Assembly (NCBI RefSeq): GCF_900128905.1
Contig: NZ_FQTV01000008.1
Location: 62,001 to 126,000 of the forward strand
Reading direction: 5' to 3'
DNA length: 64,000 nt
Source of the DNA: Bacteroides luti
GTDB taxonomy: Bacteria; Bacteroidota; Bacteroidia; Bacteroidales; Bacteroidaceae
The notes under the pieces are model-generated. The model saw nothing but the letters and a program-made list of their open reading frames with translations. It had not been told where the DNA came from and did not search any database. Below, piece by piece: positions 1 through 8,749 of this stretch. The translations under genes and the position numbers were made by a program. Numbering within the stretch: the stretch's first letter is position 1; each line of letters begins with the position of its first letter.

Positions 1-1114
1 CTTTGGGTGATTGACCTTCCAGTTCTCCATTCTGAATATTCCATATAAGATTTTCGGTGCGGTAACCACTAAAACCTAGGTTAAGAGCCTTCCTTGGAGC
101 AAAGAACTGATTCCATACAGACTGATACTGAGGTTTCTCAAAATTATTTGTGATAGAATTACCAATCATAATCAAATCATACTTATCCTTAGCTACAAGA
201 GCCAGTTTATCAGCATGGCGCTTATGGTTATATCCTTCAACAGGAACAGTAGCAGGATTCTGTGCAGTCTTTTCAGTCTCAGGCTTTGCTTCCAAAAACT
301 TCTTAAGAATACCCGAAAGCTTAAAATTTCCGTCCAAAGCAATGGTATCCTTGCCACAAACATAAACATTATCTTTCTGAGAGTAGCAAGACGCCTTTCC
401 ATCATACCCTATCCATGTTTTAGTATATTCCTCACAACTCTTCACCCACGCTTTGTCTCCATTATCGGGAACAATAGTAAGTAATCTGCCGACGGGTTCC
501 AGAGGAGGCAAAACTGCAGCATAAACAGTTCCGGCAAGAGTTTCATTCATATATGAAGGAGATATAAGAATCAATTCATCGGGTTGTTCCTTTTTATTCA
601 TCCTTTGCACAGCTTTTGCAGCAAGATGTCCTCCCGAAGCAAATCCCATTGCAAGCAAGTGATCAGTATTCAAACCTTGAAGATTCTTATTGCCCTTAAG
701 TAATCTGAAAGCTTTAAGAGCATCCGTCAAAGCCATATTGCGTGTTTGTATATCACTACCCACACGATATTCAAGAACAGCTACGTCAAAGTTTTGTGCA
801 TTAAGAAATCTGGTAGTAGATTCACATTCACTTTTCAACTTTAATGTTTCATAATCCCCTCCTGGAATTAGCAACACCGTACCCTTATGCAATCCGGATT
901 TAGTTCTTACTAAATGAAGTAAAGGAACATCTACTTTATGAATTTCACCATCCTTACCAATAGCATTCCCCTTTGGCAGAGATTGCCCATCAAGTGAAAC
1001 ATAATTTGTGCGAGCTGCTCTCTTTACATTAACAGAACTTTCTGCACCTTTAGAAAAAACCGAAACGGTAATAAATAAAATTATAGCCAGAGATAGCCGA
1101 TTAAATGATTTCAT
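1..1114 (-). CDS. Two-domain secreted esterase (alpha/beta hydrolase plus SGNH/GDSL), partial
   Basis: Open reading frame without a stop that runs off the left edge; 371 codons are visible from the ATG at 1114. A signal peptide (about residues 1-24, ending SKGAES) is followed by an alpha/beta-hydrolase domain (about 60-260) with an oxyanion-type GGDYE segment. The elbow reads GFASGGH, so the usual GxSxG nucleophile position is Ala159 with Ser160 beside it. A linker leads to an SGNH/GDSL hydrolase start with block I GNSIT (Ser320) and a block II-like GFSGYRTEN. Such fusions in Bacteroides are generally taken to deacylate polysaccharides in the periplasm; that role is inferred. The first domain may be inactive. 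The GDSL catalytic Asp-His would lie outside the window. Confidence 0.8.
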   Translation of the reverse strand, partial: MKSFNRLSLAIILFITVSVFSKGAESSVNVKRAARTNYVSLDGQSLPKGNAIGKDGEIHKVDVPLLHLVRTKSGLHKGTVLLIPGGDYETLKLKSECESTTRFLNAQNFDVAVLEYRVGSDIQTRNMALTDALKAFRLLKGNKNLQGLNTDHLLAMGFASGGHLAAKAVQRMNKKEQPDELILISPSYMNETLAGTVYAAVLPPLEPVGRLLTIVPDNGDKAWVKSCEEYTKTWIGYDGKASCYSQKDNVYVCGKDTIALDGNFKLSGILKKFLEAKPETEKTAQNPATVPVEGYNHKRHADKLALVAKDKYDLIMIGNSITNNFEKPQYQSVWNQFFAPRKALNLGFSGYRTENLIWNIQNGELEGQSPK

Positions 1115-1212
1115 TTTTAAATCAAATTTTTGAGAATATATTTTTCCGATAGTATTTACAGAGCAAGAATGCTCTTTATTCTGCAAAAATAAGATTTTCT
1201 TTTTTATGATTA

Positions 1213-2076
1213 TTACATGTGAAGTCGTTTCTTATACTCTCCGGGAGTTAATCCTGTTAGCTTTTTAAACAGCTTATTGAAATAAGAGATATTATCGAAA
1301 GCCAGATTATATGCAATTTCTTTTATTGGTATATCATCAATAATAAGCATTACCTGAGCTTTCTCAATTTTTTTCTGATTAATATATTGAGTCGGTGTAC
1401 ATTTCATTTCATTTTTGAAAAGCCTTATAAAATGATCATCTGTAAGAAAACAAAGTTCGGAAAGCTGACTAATATTGATAGGCTTATCTATATTCTTTCG
1501 GATATAGCGTAAAGCTTTTAATACTCTATTATCGGTAACTTCAACCTTTTGTTCTGCATCTTTTAGAAATCGGGAAAAGAGTTGCTGCAAAATTCCTTTC
1601 GTTTCAATCAGTAAATAATAAGGTAATTGCGCATTTTCTGAGATATTCTTTACCAAAGTCTGAGAATTATCATAAGATGACGGATCATAAAGTTTCAATT
1701 CCCTATTAGGATTAATCTCGGATAAACGCTTTACAAGCAAAGTATCCATTTCGGTAGCTTCAACCTCAACAGACGGATTCATTTGCTCAATAATGCTCAG
1801 GTTATCAGTTTGTTCCTCATAAATATGAATGTAATATAGTGAAAAATATCCGTCACACTCATAGCTATGCAAGGTAAAAGAGGGAATAAGATATAAATGC
1901 CCCGGTGTAAGATTATAAGTACCATCAGGTAGCACAATTTTTGCATTTCCTCCATCCACCCAATATAATCTTGAAAACGGACTGTTCACATTTGCCCAGT
2001 TCCAGTCGGCATTGTGAATGGCATGCCCAATGTTCAACAATGTAAAATTCAGATTATCCTTTTTTTCTCTTACCAT
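1213..2076 (-). CDS. AraC-family transcriptional regulator
   Basis: 287 aa. The N-terminal half (about 1-150) looks like a cupin-type sensor: it has the segments PDGTYNLTPGHLYLIP and FTLHSYECDGYF typical of AraC arabinose-binding-like folds. Residues about 185-285 hold two helix-turn-helix motifs of the AraC class (NISQLSELCFLTDDHFIRLF and IKEIAYNLAFDNISYFNKLF) ending in GLTPGEYKKR. It is divergent from the fucosidase/mutarotase pair, with a 242 bp shared upstream region, so it probably controls that pair and perhaps the downstream esterase, which lies on the same strand. The ligand is unknown; a fucose-related sugar is an inference from context. Confidence 0.9.
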   Translation of the reverse strand: MVREKKDNLNFTLLNIGHAIHNADWNWANVNSPFSRLYWVDGGNAKIVLPDGTYNLTPGHLYLIPSFTLHSYECDGYFSLYYIHIYEEQTDNLSIIEQMNPSVEVEATEMDTLLVKRLSEINPNRELKLYDPSSYDNSQTLVKNISENAQLPYYLLIETKGILQQLFSRFLKDAEQKVEVTDNRVLKALRYIRKNIDKPINISQLSELCFLTDDHFIRLFKNEMKCTPTQYINQKKIEKAQVMLIIDDIPIKEIAYNLAFDNISYFNKLFKKLTGLTPGEYKKRLHM

Positions 2077-2318
2077 GTGCTTTTCATCTTAGTTAGGCGA
2101 ATATATATCTTTATTTCTTATTAAGCTACTAATAAATAGAAATTATATTATTAATTATCGAAATAATGTCATTAATAGGAAATTTCAAAATTGCTAACTA
2201 ATAGATAATCAGTATATGCTATAATATTAATATCGAATTTGTATTATAATATATCGAGATAGTATAATATTAATTGTTCCCGAATATCTACTTTTGAAAA
2301 AACAAAAAACACACACTT
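2077..2318. promoter_or_regulatory. Divergent control region between araC-type gene and fucosidase
   Basis: AT-rich 242 bp. A -7-like element TACTTTTG lies at 2289-2296, 23 bp before the fucosidase ATG; no good TTTG -33 box is visible at the normal distance, which suits an activator-dependent promoter. Two ATATCGA words about 20 bp apart (around 2230-2256) are candidate half-sites for the AraC-type regulator. Confidence 0.45.
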
Positions 2319-3959
2319 ATGAGAAACGCATTATTTATATCTTTATTTATTACCATGTTCGGTTCAACCGGCTTTGCTCAGGAGAATTTTCATCACATAC
2401 AAAACACAAAAGAGCCAATGCAAACCGGTAAATTTCAACCCACTTGGGAATCTCTGAAACAATACAAAGTGCCAGAATGGTATCGCAATGCCAAGTTTGG
2501 TATCTGGGCACATTGGGGACCTCAATGTCAACCGGAAGATGGTGACTGGTATGGTCGTGGAATGTATGAAGAAGGTTCACGTCAATATAAATCACATCTT
2601 GAAAAATATGGCCATCCTTCCAAATCAGGTTTCAAAGATGTTATCCATGAATGGAAAGCTGAGAACTGGGATCCGGAAAAGTTGGTAAAACTCTATAAGC
2701 GTGCTGGTGCTCAATACTTCTTTGCCATGGGTAACCATCATGACAATTTCGACTTATGGGATAGCAAATACCATAATTGGAACTCAACCCAGATAGGCCC
2801 TAAGAAGAACATTCTTGACGGATGGGCCAAAGCTGCCAGACATAACGGTTTACCATTCGGAGTTAGTATCCACGCTTCTCATGCATGGACATGGTACGAA
2901 ACTGCTCAGGGAGCCGATAAGCAAGGTTCACTTGCCGGAGTACCTTATGATGGAAAACTTACTAAAGAAGATGGCAAAGGACAATGGTGGGATGGTTTAG
3001 ATCCGCAGGAACTGTATGCACAGAATCATGAATTAAGTAGTAGAAACCAAAATCCAGGTGCCATCCATTCTCAATGGGAATGGGCAGATGGTGCATCTGT
3101 TCCCAGCAAAGAATATTGCGAAAAGTTTTACGACAGAACTGTTGATATGATTAATAAGTATCATCCTGATTTGCTCTACTTTGATGACACCGCTCTGCCA
3201 TTGTGGCCTATTAGTGACGCCGGACTCGGTATTGCTGCTCATTACTATAACAGTAACATGAAGAGAAACAAAGGCAAACTGAATGCCGTTATCTTTGGTA
3301 AAATTCTCACTGACGAGCAAAAAGAATGCCTTGTATGGGATGTAGAAAGAGGTGCTCCTGATAAAATGCAGGAAAAGGCATGGCAAACGTGTTCATGTAT
3401 AGGCGACTGGCATTACAATCGCTCTGTATATGATAACAACCGATACAAATCAGCAAAGACAGTTATACAGATGCTTGCTGATATAGTAAGTAAAAATGGT
3501 AACTTGCTGCTAAACATTCCTGTGCGCGGTGATGGAACTATCGACGATAAAGAAGTGGCTGTATTGGAAGGAATAGCTGGATGGATGGATATTAATAAGG
3601 AATCTATCTTCGACACTCGCCCCTGGACTATATTTGGCGAAGGCCCCGATGCCGAAAAAAAGAATCCGATGAATGCACAAGGATTCAATGAAGGCAAGAA
3701 CAAATATACTGCTGAAGATATCCGTTTCACAGAGAAGAACGGAACACTGTATGCCATTGTAATGGAGTGGCCTAAGGATGGAAAAATTGTTATCAAGTCA
3801 TTGGCTGCCGGTTCTCCTAACTATGAAAAGGAGATTAAGAAAGTACAGCTATTGGGAAGCAGAAAAGCTTCGTTCACCCGTGACAATACCGGACTCATCA
3901 TTACTCTTCCTGATCTTAAGCCAAACAACATGCCACTGGTTCTAAAGATTAATAACTAA
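2319..3959 (+). CDS. Alpha-L-fucosidase, glycoside hydrolase family 29
   Basis: 546 aa with a signal peptide (about 1-20, ending GFAQ), so exported to the periplasm or surface. The (beta/alpha)8 catalytic domain begins at about residue 50 with WYRNAKFGIWAHWGPQ, the GH29 hallmark, and continues with GNHHDNFDLWDS and the strand-4 segment YHPDLLYFDD. Asp289 is the expected retaining nucleophile by alignment with GH29 enzymes. A C-terminal beta-sandwich of about 100 residues follows. It should release L-fucose from host or plant glycans. It is followed 18 bp later by a mutarotase gene, which fits a catabolic pair under the divergent AraC regulator. Linkage specificity cannot be read from the sequence. 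Confidence 0.93.
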   Translation: MRNALFISLFITMFGSTGFAQENFHHIQNTKEPMQTGKFQPTWESLKQYKVPEWYRNAKFGIWAHWGPQCQPEDGDWYGRGMYEEGSRQYKSHLEKYGHPSKSGFKDVIHEWKAENWDPEKLVKLYKRAGAQYFFAMGNHHDNFDLWDSKYHNWNSTQIGPKKNILDGWAKAARHNGLPFGVSIHASHAWTWYETAQGADKQGSLAGVPYDGKLTKEDGKGQWWDGLDPQELYAQNHELSSRNQNPGAIHSQWEWADGASVPSKEYCEKFYDRTVDMINKYHPDLLYFDDTALPLWPISDAGLGIAAHYYNSNMKRNKGKLNAVIFGKILTDEQKECLVWDVERGAPDKMQEKAWQTCSCIGDWHYNRSVYDNNRYKSAKTVIQMLADIVSKNGNLLLNIPVRGDGTIDDKEVAVLEGIAGWMDINKESIFDTRPWTIFGEGPDAEKKNPMNAQGFNEGKNKYTAEDIRFTEKNGTLYAIVMEWPKDGKIVIKSLAAGSPNYEKEIKKVQLLGSRKASFTRDNTGLIITLPDLKPNNMPLVLKINN

Positions 3960-3977
3960 CCTTAAGGCACCAATAAT

Positions 3978-4370
3978 ATGGAAACAAAAGAAACAGGATA
4001 CCGTGTTCAGGAATACAACGGGCCAGTAAAGAGATATTGTCAGACACTTGATTTGAAAGATGATCCTGAACTGATTGCCGAATATAGAAAAAGACACAGT
4101 GAAGCTGAATCATGGCCCGAGATTCGTAACGGAATCAGAGATGTAGGTATCCTTGAAATGGAAATATATATACTAGGCACACGCTTGTTTATGATTGTGG
4201 AAACACCACTCGATTTCGATTGGGACTCGGCCATGAAAAAGCTGGCTTCCTTACCTCTTCAGGCTGAATGGGAAGAATACATGTCTATCTTTCAGGTTTC
4301 AGAGCCAGGAGCTTCATCAGCGGAGAAATGGAAGCTTATGGACAGGATGTTTCATCTGTATAACACTTAG
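3978..4370 (+). CDS. L-rhamnose mutarotase-family protein (RhaM/DUF718)
   Basis: 130 aa, close to the family length (about 105-120), with no signal peptide. The conserved pattern is RYCQTLDLKDDPELIAEYRK, then HSEAESWPEI (a His candidate for acid/base catalysis), DVGILEMEIY and RLFMIVET, the ferredoxin-like fold of RhaM. The family interconverts alpha and beta anomers of L-rhamnose, and members next to fucosidases probably act on L-fucose, another 6-deoxy sugar. It is the last gene of the fucosidase operon, before a strong terminator. Confidence 0.85.
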   Translation: METKETGYRVQEYNGPVKRYCQTLDLKDDPELIAEYRKRHSEAESWPEIRNGIRDVGILEMEIYILGTRLFMIVETPLDFDWDSAMKKLASLPLQAEWEEYMSIFQVSEPGASSAEKWKLMDRMFHLYNT

Positions 4371-4415
4371 CAATAAAGTGTTGAATTCTCAATATTTATA
4401 AATTAATTGATTATT

Positions 4416-4468
4416 AATCCTGCAATAAAAGTAGCACAACAACAAATCTTTTATTGCAGGATTTTTAT
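4416..4468 (+). terminator. Rho-independent terminator after the fucosidase operon
   Basis: Perfect 16 bp stem (4416-4431 AATCCTGCAATAAAAG with its complement 4448-4463), a 16 nt loop and a T-rich tail (TTTTATTTTG). Confidence 0.85.
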
Positions 4469-4661
4469 TTTGTAAAAACCATCAAAAAGCATTTTACCTT
4501 CCGAAAGTCTCTGCCATGTAAATATAGATATAACAGGTATAAAAACAATTAATTCAATATAGTTTCAACAAACTCCCTCTGAAATATATTGTTTTATATA
4601 ATGGGATATTTTGTTCGATTCTCTCAGTCCCAATTAATATATAACTTTAACCTTTTATGTC

Positions 4662-6047
4662 ATGAAGCCAAAAGAAATTATTCGAAACTTATTTCTAATC
4701 TGGGCATTAATCACATCAACTTCTTTTTGCTATGCAAGCACTAATGGTTCAGTCTCTGGCAAAGAATTTGATAAAATTAAAACTGAAGTAAAGGATGTGG
4801 TTAATACTCTGATTACAGGATGCGAGCAAGCAAACTTTGACATAGCTGCCGCTGTGTTTGACAATTCACCGGATTTCAGATATATCCTTAATGGAAATAT
4901 CTTTGGATATGATGATATGCTGAAGGGTGTAAACTCTATGTTTAAGACCATGATTGATCAGAAATATACTTTTCTTGATGAAAAGTACACTATTTTGGAC
5001 AAATGGACTGTGTTATATACTGCAAAAGCTCAATGTACAATGAATTTTAAAGATGGACATTCAACGGTATCTGATCCTGAAGCAATGTTTATGCTTTTTA
5101 AAAAGGCAGGAGATAAATGGAAAATTATCTATGCTGTAGAATCAACGGTAGATAAGATTATTGAAAAGAAAAATGCGGAGAATCTTAATCAGATTGAGTT
5201 ATTTAAACAACGAATTACAGGAGTCTGGAAGTGTGAAACAGGCAAAGATACTATCTTTACATGGGATTGCAAGGATAATGGAAATGCCTTTGAAGCCGAT
5301 TCTTGGTATGAGTCGAATGGAAAACGATTCTGGAAATCCAAATCGGTAATTGTCTATGATAAGAATAGTGACAAATATATTTGGACAAGAGTCTTTAATA
5401 AAGGATATACCGATGCTTATGCCTGGTGGTTCACCTCCCCTAATGTACTAGAATCTGTACCAATAAGCAATATAACTAATCCTTCAAGTGCATATTTTAG
5501 AATGAGATTTGAATATCTCTCACCAAATTCACTGAAACAGATTGTTACGGTAAACAATAAAGTCGTAGATATCTTTAATACTCAGCGTATTGATATTGAA
5601 GAACAAAATGATCCTTCTTTTGCAGAAATGAATCAACGTGAGTTTTTGAAGCTATTCAGTGGTAGTTGGAAAGGCGAACTTGGCAAAGATACTTTTGAAA
5701 TCTGGAATAACAAGATAACAGATAACAGTCTGGAAATTAACTATAAAGATATTACAAAAGGAAAAATTGTTTCAGAGGGAAGAACATTCTTTATTTATGA
5801 TAGGGATACCCACAAGTTTATAGGGTCTAAAATAACTAAAATGAAAGATCCTTATAGTGTTATTATGTGGTTTACTTCAAAAAATACTGTAGAAATTATT
5901 AAGTTCAAGGATGTAAACAATACACCGGATAATTGTTCTGTTCGTGTTCTGCTTGATTTGACAAATCCGAATAAGATTATAAGAACATTTATCGGTGAAG
6001 GTTTATCTCCATTAGTAACAAATTATAATCGTATAAATGTGAAATAA
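4662..6047 (+). CDS. Secreted NTF2-like protein with two lipocalin-like modules
   Basis: 461 aa, signal peptide about 1-26 (SFCYAS). Residues about 35-165 look like a SnoaL/DUF4440-type NTF2 fold (long helix, FDNSPDFRYILNG, TILDKWTVLYTAKAQC, FKKAGDKWKIIYAVES). Two related modules follow: about 172-310 (QIELFKQRITGVWKCETGKD, YDKNSDKYIWTRV, WWFTSPNVLESV) and about 325-461 (REFLKLFSGSWKGELGKD, YDRDTHKFIGSKI, MWFTSKNTVEII). The same module makes up the whole of the 167 aa protein at 9271-9774. I do not recognise a named function. The fold suggests binding of a small hydrophobic ligand or a wall component; no catalytic residues are evident. Confidence 0.8.
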   Translation: MKPKEIIRNLFLIWALITSTSFCYASTNGSVSGKEFDKIKTEVKDVVNTLITGCEQANFDIAAAVFDNSPDFRYILNGNIFGYDDMLKGVNSMFKTMIDQKYTFLDEKYTILDKWTVLYTAKAQCTMNFKDGHSTVSDPEAMFMLFKKAGDKWKIIYAVESTVDKIIEKKNAENLNQIELFKQRITGVWKCETGKDTIFTWDCKDNGNAFEADSWYESNGKRFWKSKSVIVYDKNSDKYIWTRVFNKGYTDAYAWWFTSPNVLESVPISNITNPSSAYFRMRFEYLSPNSLKQIVTVNNKVVDIFNTQRIDIEEQNDPSFAEMNQREFLKLFSGSWKGELGKDTFEIWNNKITDNSLEINYKDITKGKIVSEGRTFFIYDRDTHKFIGSKITKMKDPYSVIMWFTSKNTVEIIKFKDVNNTPDNCSVRVLLDLTNPNKIIRTFIGEGLSPLVTNYNRINVK

Positions 6048-6113
6048 CGGGCACTATCCATTATATTTAAAAAAGATAATCAGCTCTCTGACAAGATTTT
6101 TAATATAAAAAGA

Positions 6114-6160
6114 ATGTCTTCGAAGAATATTATTAAAAATATCTTCGAAGACATATAAAA
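6114..6160 (-). terminator. Hairpin between convergent genes
   Basis: A 13 bp perfect stem ATGTCTTCGAAGA (6114-6126) pairs with 6142-6154. Read on the minus strand it is followed by TCTTTTTATA, so it best serves the metallophosphoesterase gene; it may also slow transcription from the plus-strand gene ending at 6047. Confidence 0.65.
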
Positions 6161-6184
6161 AAATCCTACCAGTAAATTATCAAA

Positions 6185-7561
6185 TTACATCTTGATTGAT
6201 TTCAATATCACTGAATTATTAACACCGTTATGGAAGTTGAGCAATTCTACATCAACCATTGATTTATTATTATGTTGTCGTTCAATGACAACGAAATCCA
6301 TATTTTTCTTGTTCTGATTAACTGCAGGCTGACCAGCCTTTACTTTTTCATCTGTCCATGTACCTGAATTAGCATAAATACAAGCCTCATTTTTTGTGTT
6401 GGTACATGATGTTACCATTGGTATATGTGTATGGCCAAAGATAACGATTCGTACATTCGAATTACTATTTTTAAAATACTGAGTATTTGCTTGCTCATCA
6501 AGAAATGATGTCTTTAAACTACCAGGTATGGCATCTTCTGCATTTGTCATCTTAGGAACATTGTTGTATGCCAAACGTTTCTCCCATGCTTGCTGACTAC
6601 AACTTCCACTAAAGAGGTTCATATCAATCTTACCATCTTGTGTATTGTAAGGCAGAACATCGTTTATAGAATATGACTCTTTAAGATTTCCAATATTTGT
6701 TACGATAATTTTTTCATCATAATTATCTTTTACCGGAATAAGACTTGTAAGAACTGTTTTCCAACAATAATAATAGATATAGTTATTTACCTGTTCGCTA
6801 TCCGAAGCAGAGCTGCGATTCACAGTTCTAGGTTGAACAATCTCTGAATCTGCAGGATAGTTTGTTACCGAATTCACAGCAATACGAGTGAAGAAATATC
6901 CCGGAGGAAGAATAGATCCTACAGGCTCATTTTGTTTGCTATATGGATCTGGAGCACAAAAGAAATCGTAACGGTGACTATGTTCAATAGCTACCTGAGG
7001 AAAATCTTCCGGATGATACGTACCTAATCCTTGCTTTCCTGTATCACGAGCCTGATTGATACCTGGAAATATTTCATTTACATTTTCTGCAGTGATAAGC
7101 AAATCATGATTACCTGGTACGTAAGTAACCTTTATTTTTTTATCCTGAATAATATTATTCAGTTCGTCTACAACAATTTTGTTGGATTGAGCTATTTTTC
7201 TCACAAAGTCTTTTTGAGTACCACCATTGTAAGTATCTGTTCGTGAAGGAACATACCATTCGTCGAGCATATCACCGGCAATAACTAATTCCTTTATAGT
7301 TTTTGAACCACGTACCTGTGTAAGAAACTTCTTCAATAAAGGCAAATGCTTTACACATTCAGAATAAGTAGTGTCATTGCCAAGATGAACATCACTAATA
7401 ACAACAACTTTGTCTCGTGTCAAGACCACTCCACTTTCAGTAGTTTCATCAAATGGGTTTACAGTAGATGCTATCTCATTATTGTCACATGACGTTAATA
7501 TCAGCATCGACATTAACAACGCCGCAAATAGATACGACAGAATTAATTGTTTCTTTTTCAT
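6185..7561 (-). CDS. Calcineurin-like metallophosphoesterase lipoprotein
   Basis: 458 aa. The lipobox LTSC (Cys25) predicts a lipoprotein. Metallophosphoesterase motifs appear in order: SDVHLGND (Asp57, His59), AGDMLDEW, PGNHD and, near the C terminus, FGHTHIP. A long insertion (about 180-330) between the GNHD and GHTH blocks makes it larger than the core 250 aa fold and probably shapes the substrate pocket. The substrate (phosphodiester, pyrophosphate lipid or nucleotide) cannot be told from sequence. It is a monocistronic gene convergent with the lipocalin-like gene. Confidence 0.9.
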   Translation of the reverse strand: MKKKQLILSYLFAALLMSMLILTSCDNNEIASTVNPFDETTESGVVLTRDKVVVISDVHLGNDTTYSECVKHLPLLKKFLTQVRGSKTIKELVIAGDMLDEWYVPSRTDTYNGGTQKDFVRKIAQSNKIVVDELNNIIQDKKIKVTYVPGNHDLLITAENVNEIFPGINQARDTGKQGLGTYHPEDFPQVAIEHSHRYDFFCAPDPYSKQNEPVGSILPPGYFFTRIAVNSVTNYPADSEIVQPRTVNRSSASDSEQVNNYIYYYCWKTVLTSLIPVKDNYDEKIIVTNIGNLKESYSINDVLPYNTQDGKIDMNLFSGSCSQQAWEKRLAYNNVPKMTNAEDAIPGSLKTSFLDEQANTQYFKNSNSNVRIVIFGHTHIPMVTSCTNTKNEACIYANSGTWTDEKVKAGQPAVNQNKKNMDFVVIERQHNNKSMVDVELLNFHNGVNNSVILKSIKM

Positions 7562-7657
7562 TTTTTCAACTTAATGTTTTATTTGTACTATTAACAAAGA
7601 CAAATGCAAGGAAATTACAGTTCTTTATTAAATAATATCATTAGAGATTCGATGTTG

Positions 7658-7665
7658 CAAAGATA
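7658..7665 (-). promoter_or_regulatory. Bacteroides -7 element for the metallophosphoesterase gene
   Basis: TATCTTTG on the minus strand, about 97 nt upstream of the start codon. The -33 side is poor (ATTG 17 bp away). Confidence 0.45.
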
Positions 7666-7794
7666 AAGTTCAACAGATTTAACAATGTTTCAAATTCACA
7701 ATATCTGATGTTTCATATCTACAATTACACATGAAAATCTTCTGTTTTAGAATAAAAACAGTTATAAAAGCTGAAAATGACACCTAATTGTGAC

Positions 7795-8243
7795 TACTAG
7801 TGCTAGATTACCGCTAGATCAAAATAATTTAATCTAGCGCCTCTATTAAACTAGTATGCAAACATTTAAGGCTACCCCGCTAGATTGCTAGATCAATTTT
7901 GAATTTTTATTTTTTATGAGAGCTTTTTTTAGTGAGGAAATGCGGATATAAACTAAACCTCAATAACGAAAATCCATTGGCCAATAATTCTCAGCCATTG
8001 CTCAATAAATTAAATTCATTGGTCAATAAATATCAAGCTAATCTTTTGTGAATTTAATTTTTGCATTTACACTCCATTTTTAAAGCTAAAACACCGGTTT
8101 TGTTTTTATGAAATAAAAATAAAACTATTTAATATATTTCTTCGCTGCTGTTACATCTGTTGTTAGTTTCACCAATTATTTTGCAACTTAATATATATCA
8201 GTATTTTAAACGTACGTGACATCTGCTGTTACATCTGCTGTGA
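7795..8243. repeat. Intergenic region with three families of short word repeats
   Basis: The 0.9 kb gap 7562-8463 holds no convincing gene. GCTAGAT occurs at 7802, 7813, 7879 and 7887 and inverted at 7832, forming the palindrome CGCTAGAT...ATCTAGCG. ATTGGYCAATAA-like words occur at about 7976-7988, 8003-8012 (ATTGCTCAATAAA) and 8018-8030. ACATCTGYTGTT occurs at 8153, 8219 and 8231, the last two in direct tandem. The arrangement resembles iterons or a relic of a mobile region; function unknown. Confidence 0.6.
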
Positions 8244-8373
8244 AATGTGTAGGCCTATTTTGTAAAAAACAGCCCGAAAACCAGAATAACATCAGACTAT
8301 AAAATATACATTTTCAAACATTTGTGATTTTTTCTGCAAAAGATGATTTTTTTGTCGATTCCTACATTTTCTT

Positions 8374-8405
8374 TTTGGAGCGCATTACTTATACCCATAT
8401 CTTTG
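8374..8405 (+). promoter_or_regulatory. Consensus Bacteroides promoter for the universal stress gene
   Basis: TTTG at 8374-8377, a 20 bp spacer and TATCTTTG at 8398-8405. The start of transcription should be near 8412, leaving about 340 nt before the Usp start codon. Confidence 0.75.
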
Positions 8406-8463
8406 CATCATAAATAAAACCTGGACATACAAAAAATTACAAACAACAAAATCTTAAAGCAAT

Positions 8464-8715
8464 ATGATACTAACACTTCTTTATCTTTTTCTGATTATGG
8501 TTTTTACAATTATATTGGGACAAGCAAAATATGAAACTCATATTTCAGAACTGTATACAAACAAGTTCTTTTACGAGAAGATACTCGAGAATCAAGTGTT
8601 CAGCTTTAACAAACAAATTAAAAATTCAGCCCTAGATGTGAGGCTTCTCAGGAAATGCATCGCATTTCAACCTTTCTGTACACTGATTTGTTATAATGTC
8701 AGGAATATGCATTAA
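8464..8715 (+). CDS. Possible 83-aa leader ORF with an N-terminal hydrophobic helix
   Basis: It starts about 50 nt downstream of the promoter at 8374-8405 and ends 34 nt before the universal stress gene. Residues 1-20 are strongly hydrophobic (TLLYLFLIMVFTIILG); the rest is polar with no recognised motif. It could be a small membrane protein cotranscribed with the stress gene, or a chance ORF in a long 5' leader. I do not recognise a family. Confidence 0.35.
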   Translation: MILTLLYLFLIMVFTIILGQAKYETHISELYTNKFFYEKILENQVFSFNKQIKNSALDVRLLRKCIAFQPFCTLICYNVRNMH

Positions 8716-8749
8716 ACCTTAAGATATCAACCACTTAAAAAACAACAGT

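Noticed and set aside
7562..8463. CRISPR array in the word-repeat region
   Set aside because: Repeats are 7-12 bp with irregular spacing; there are no uniform spacers and no cas genes.
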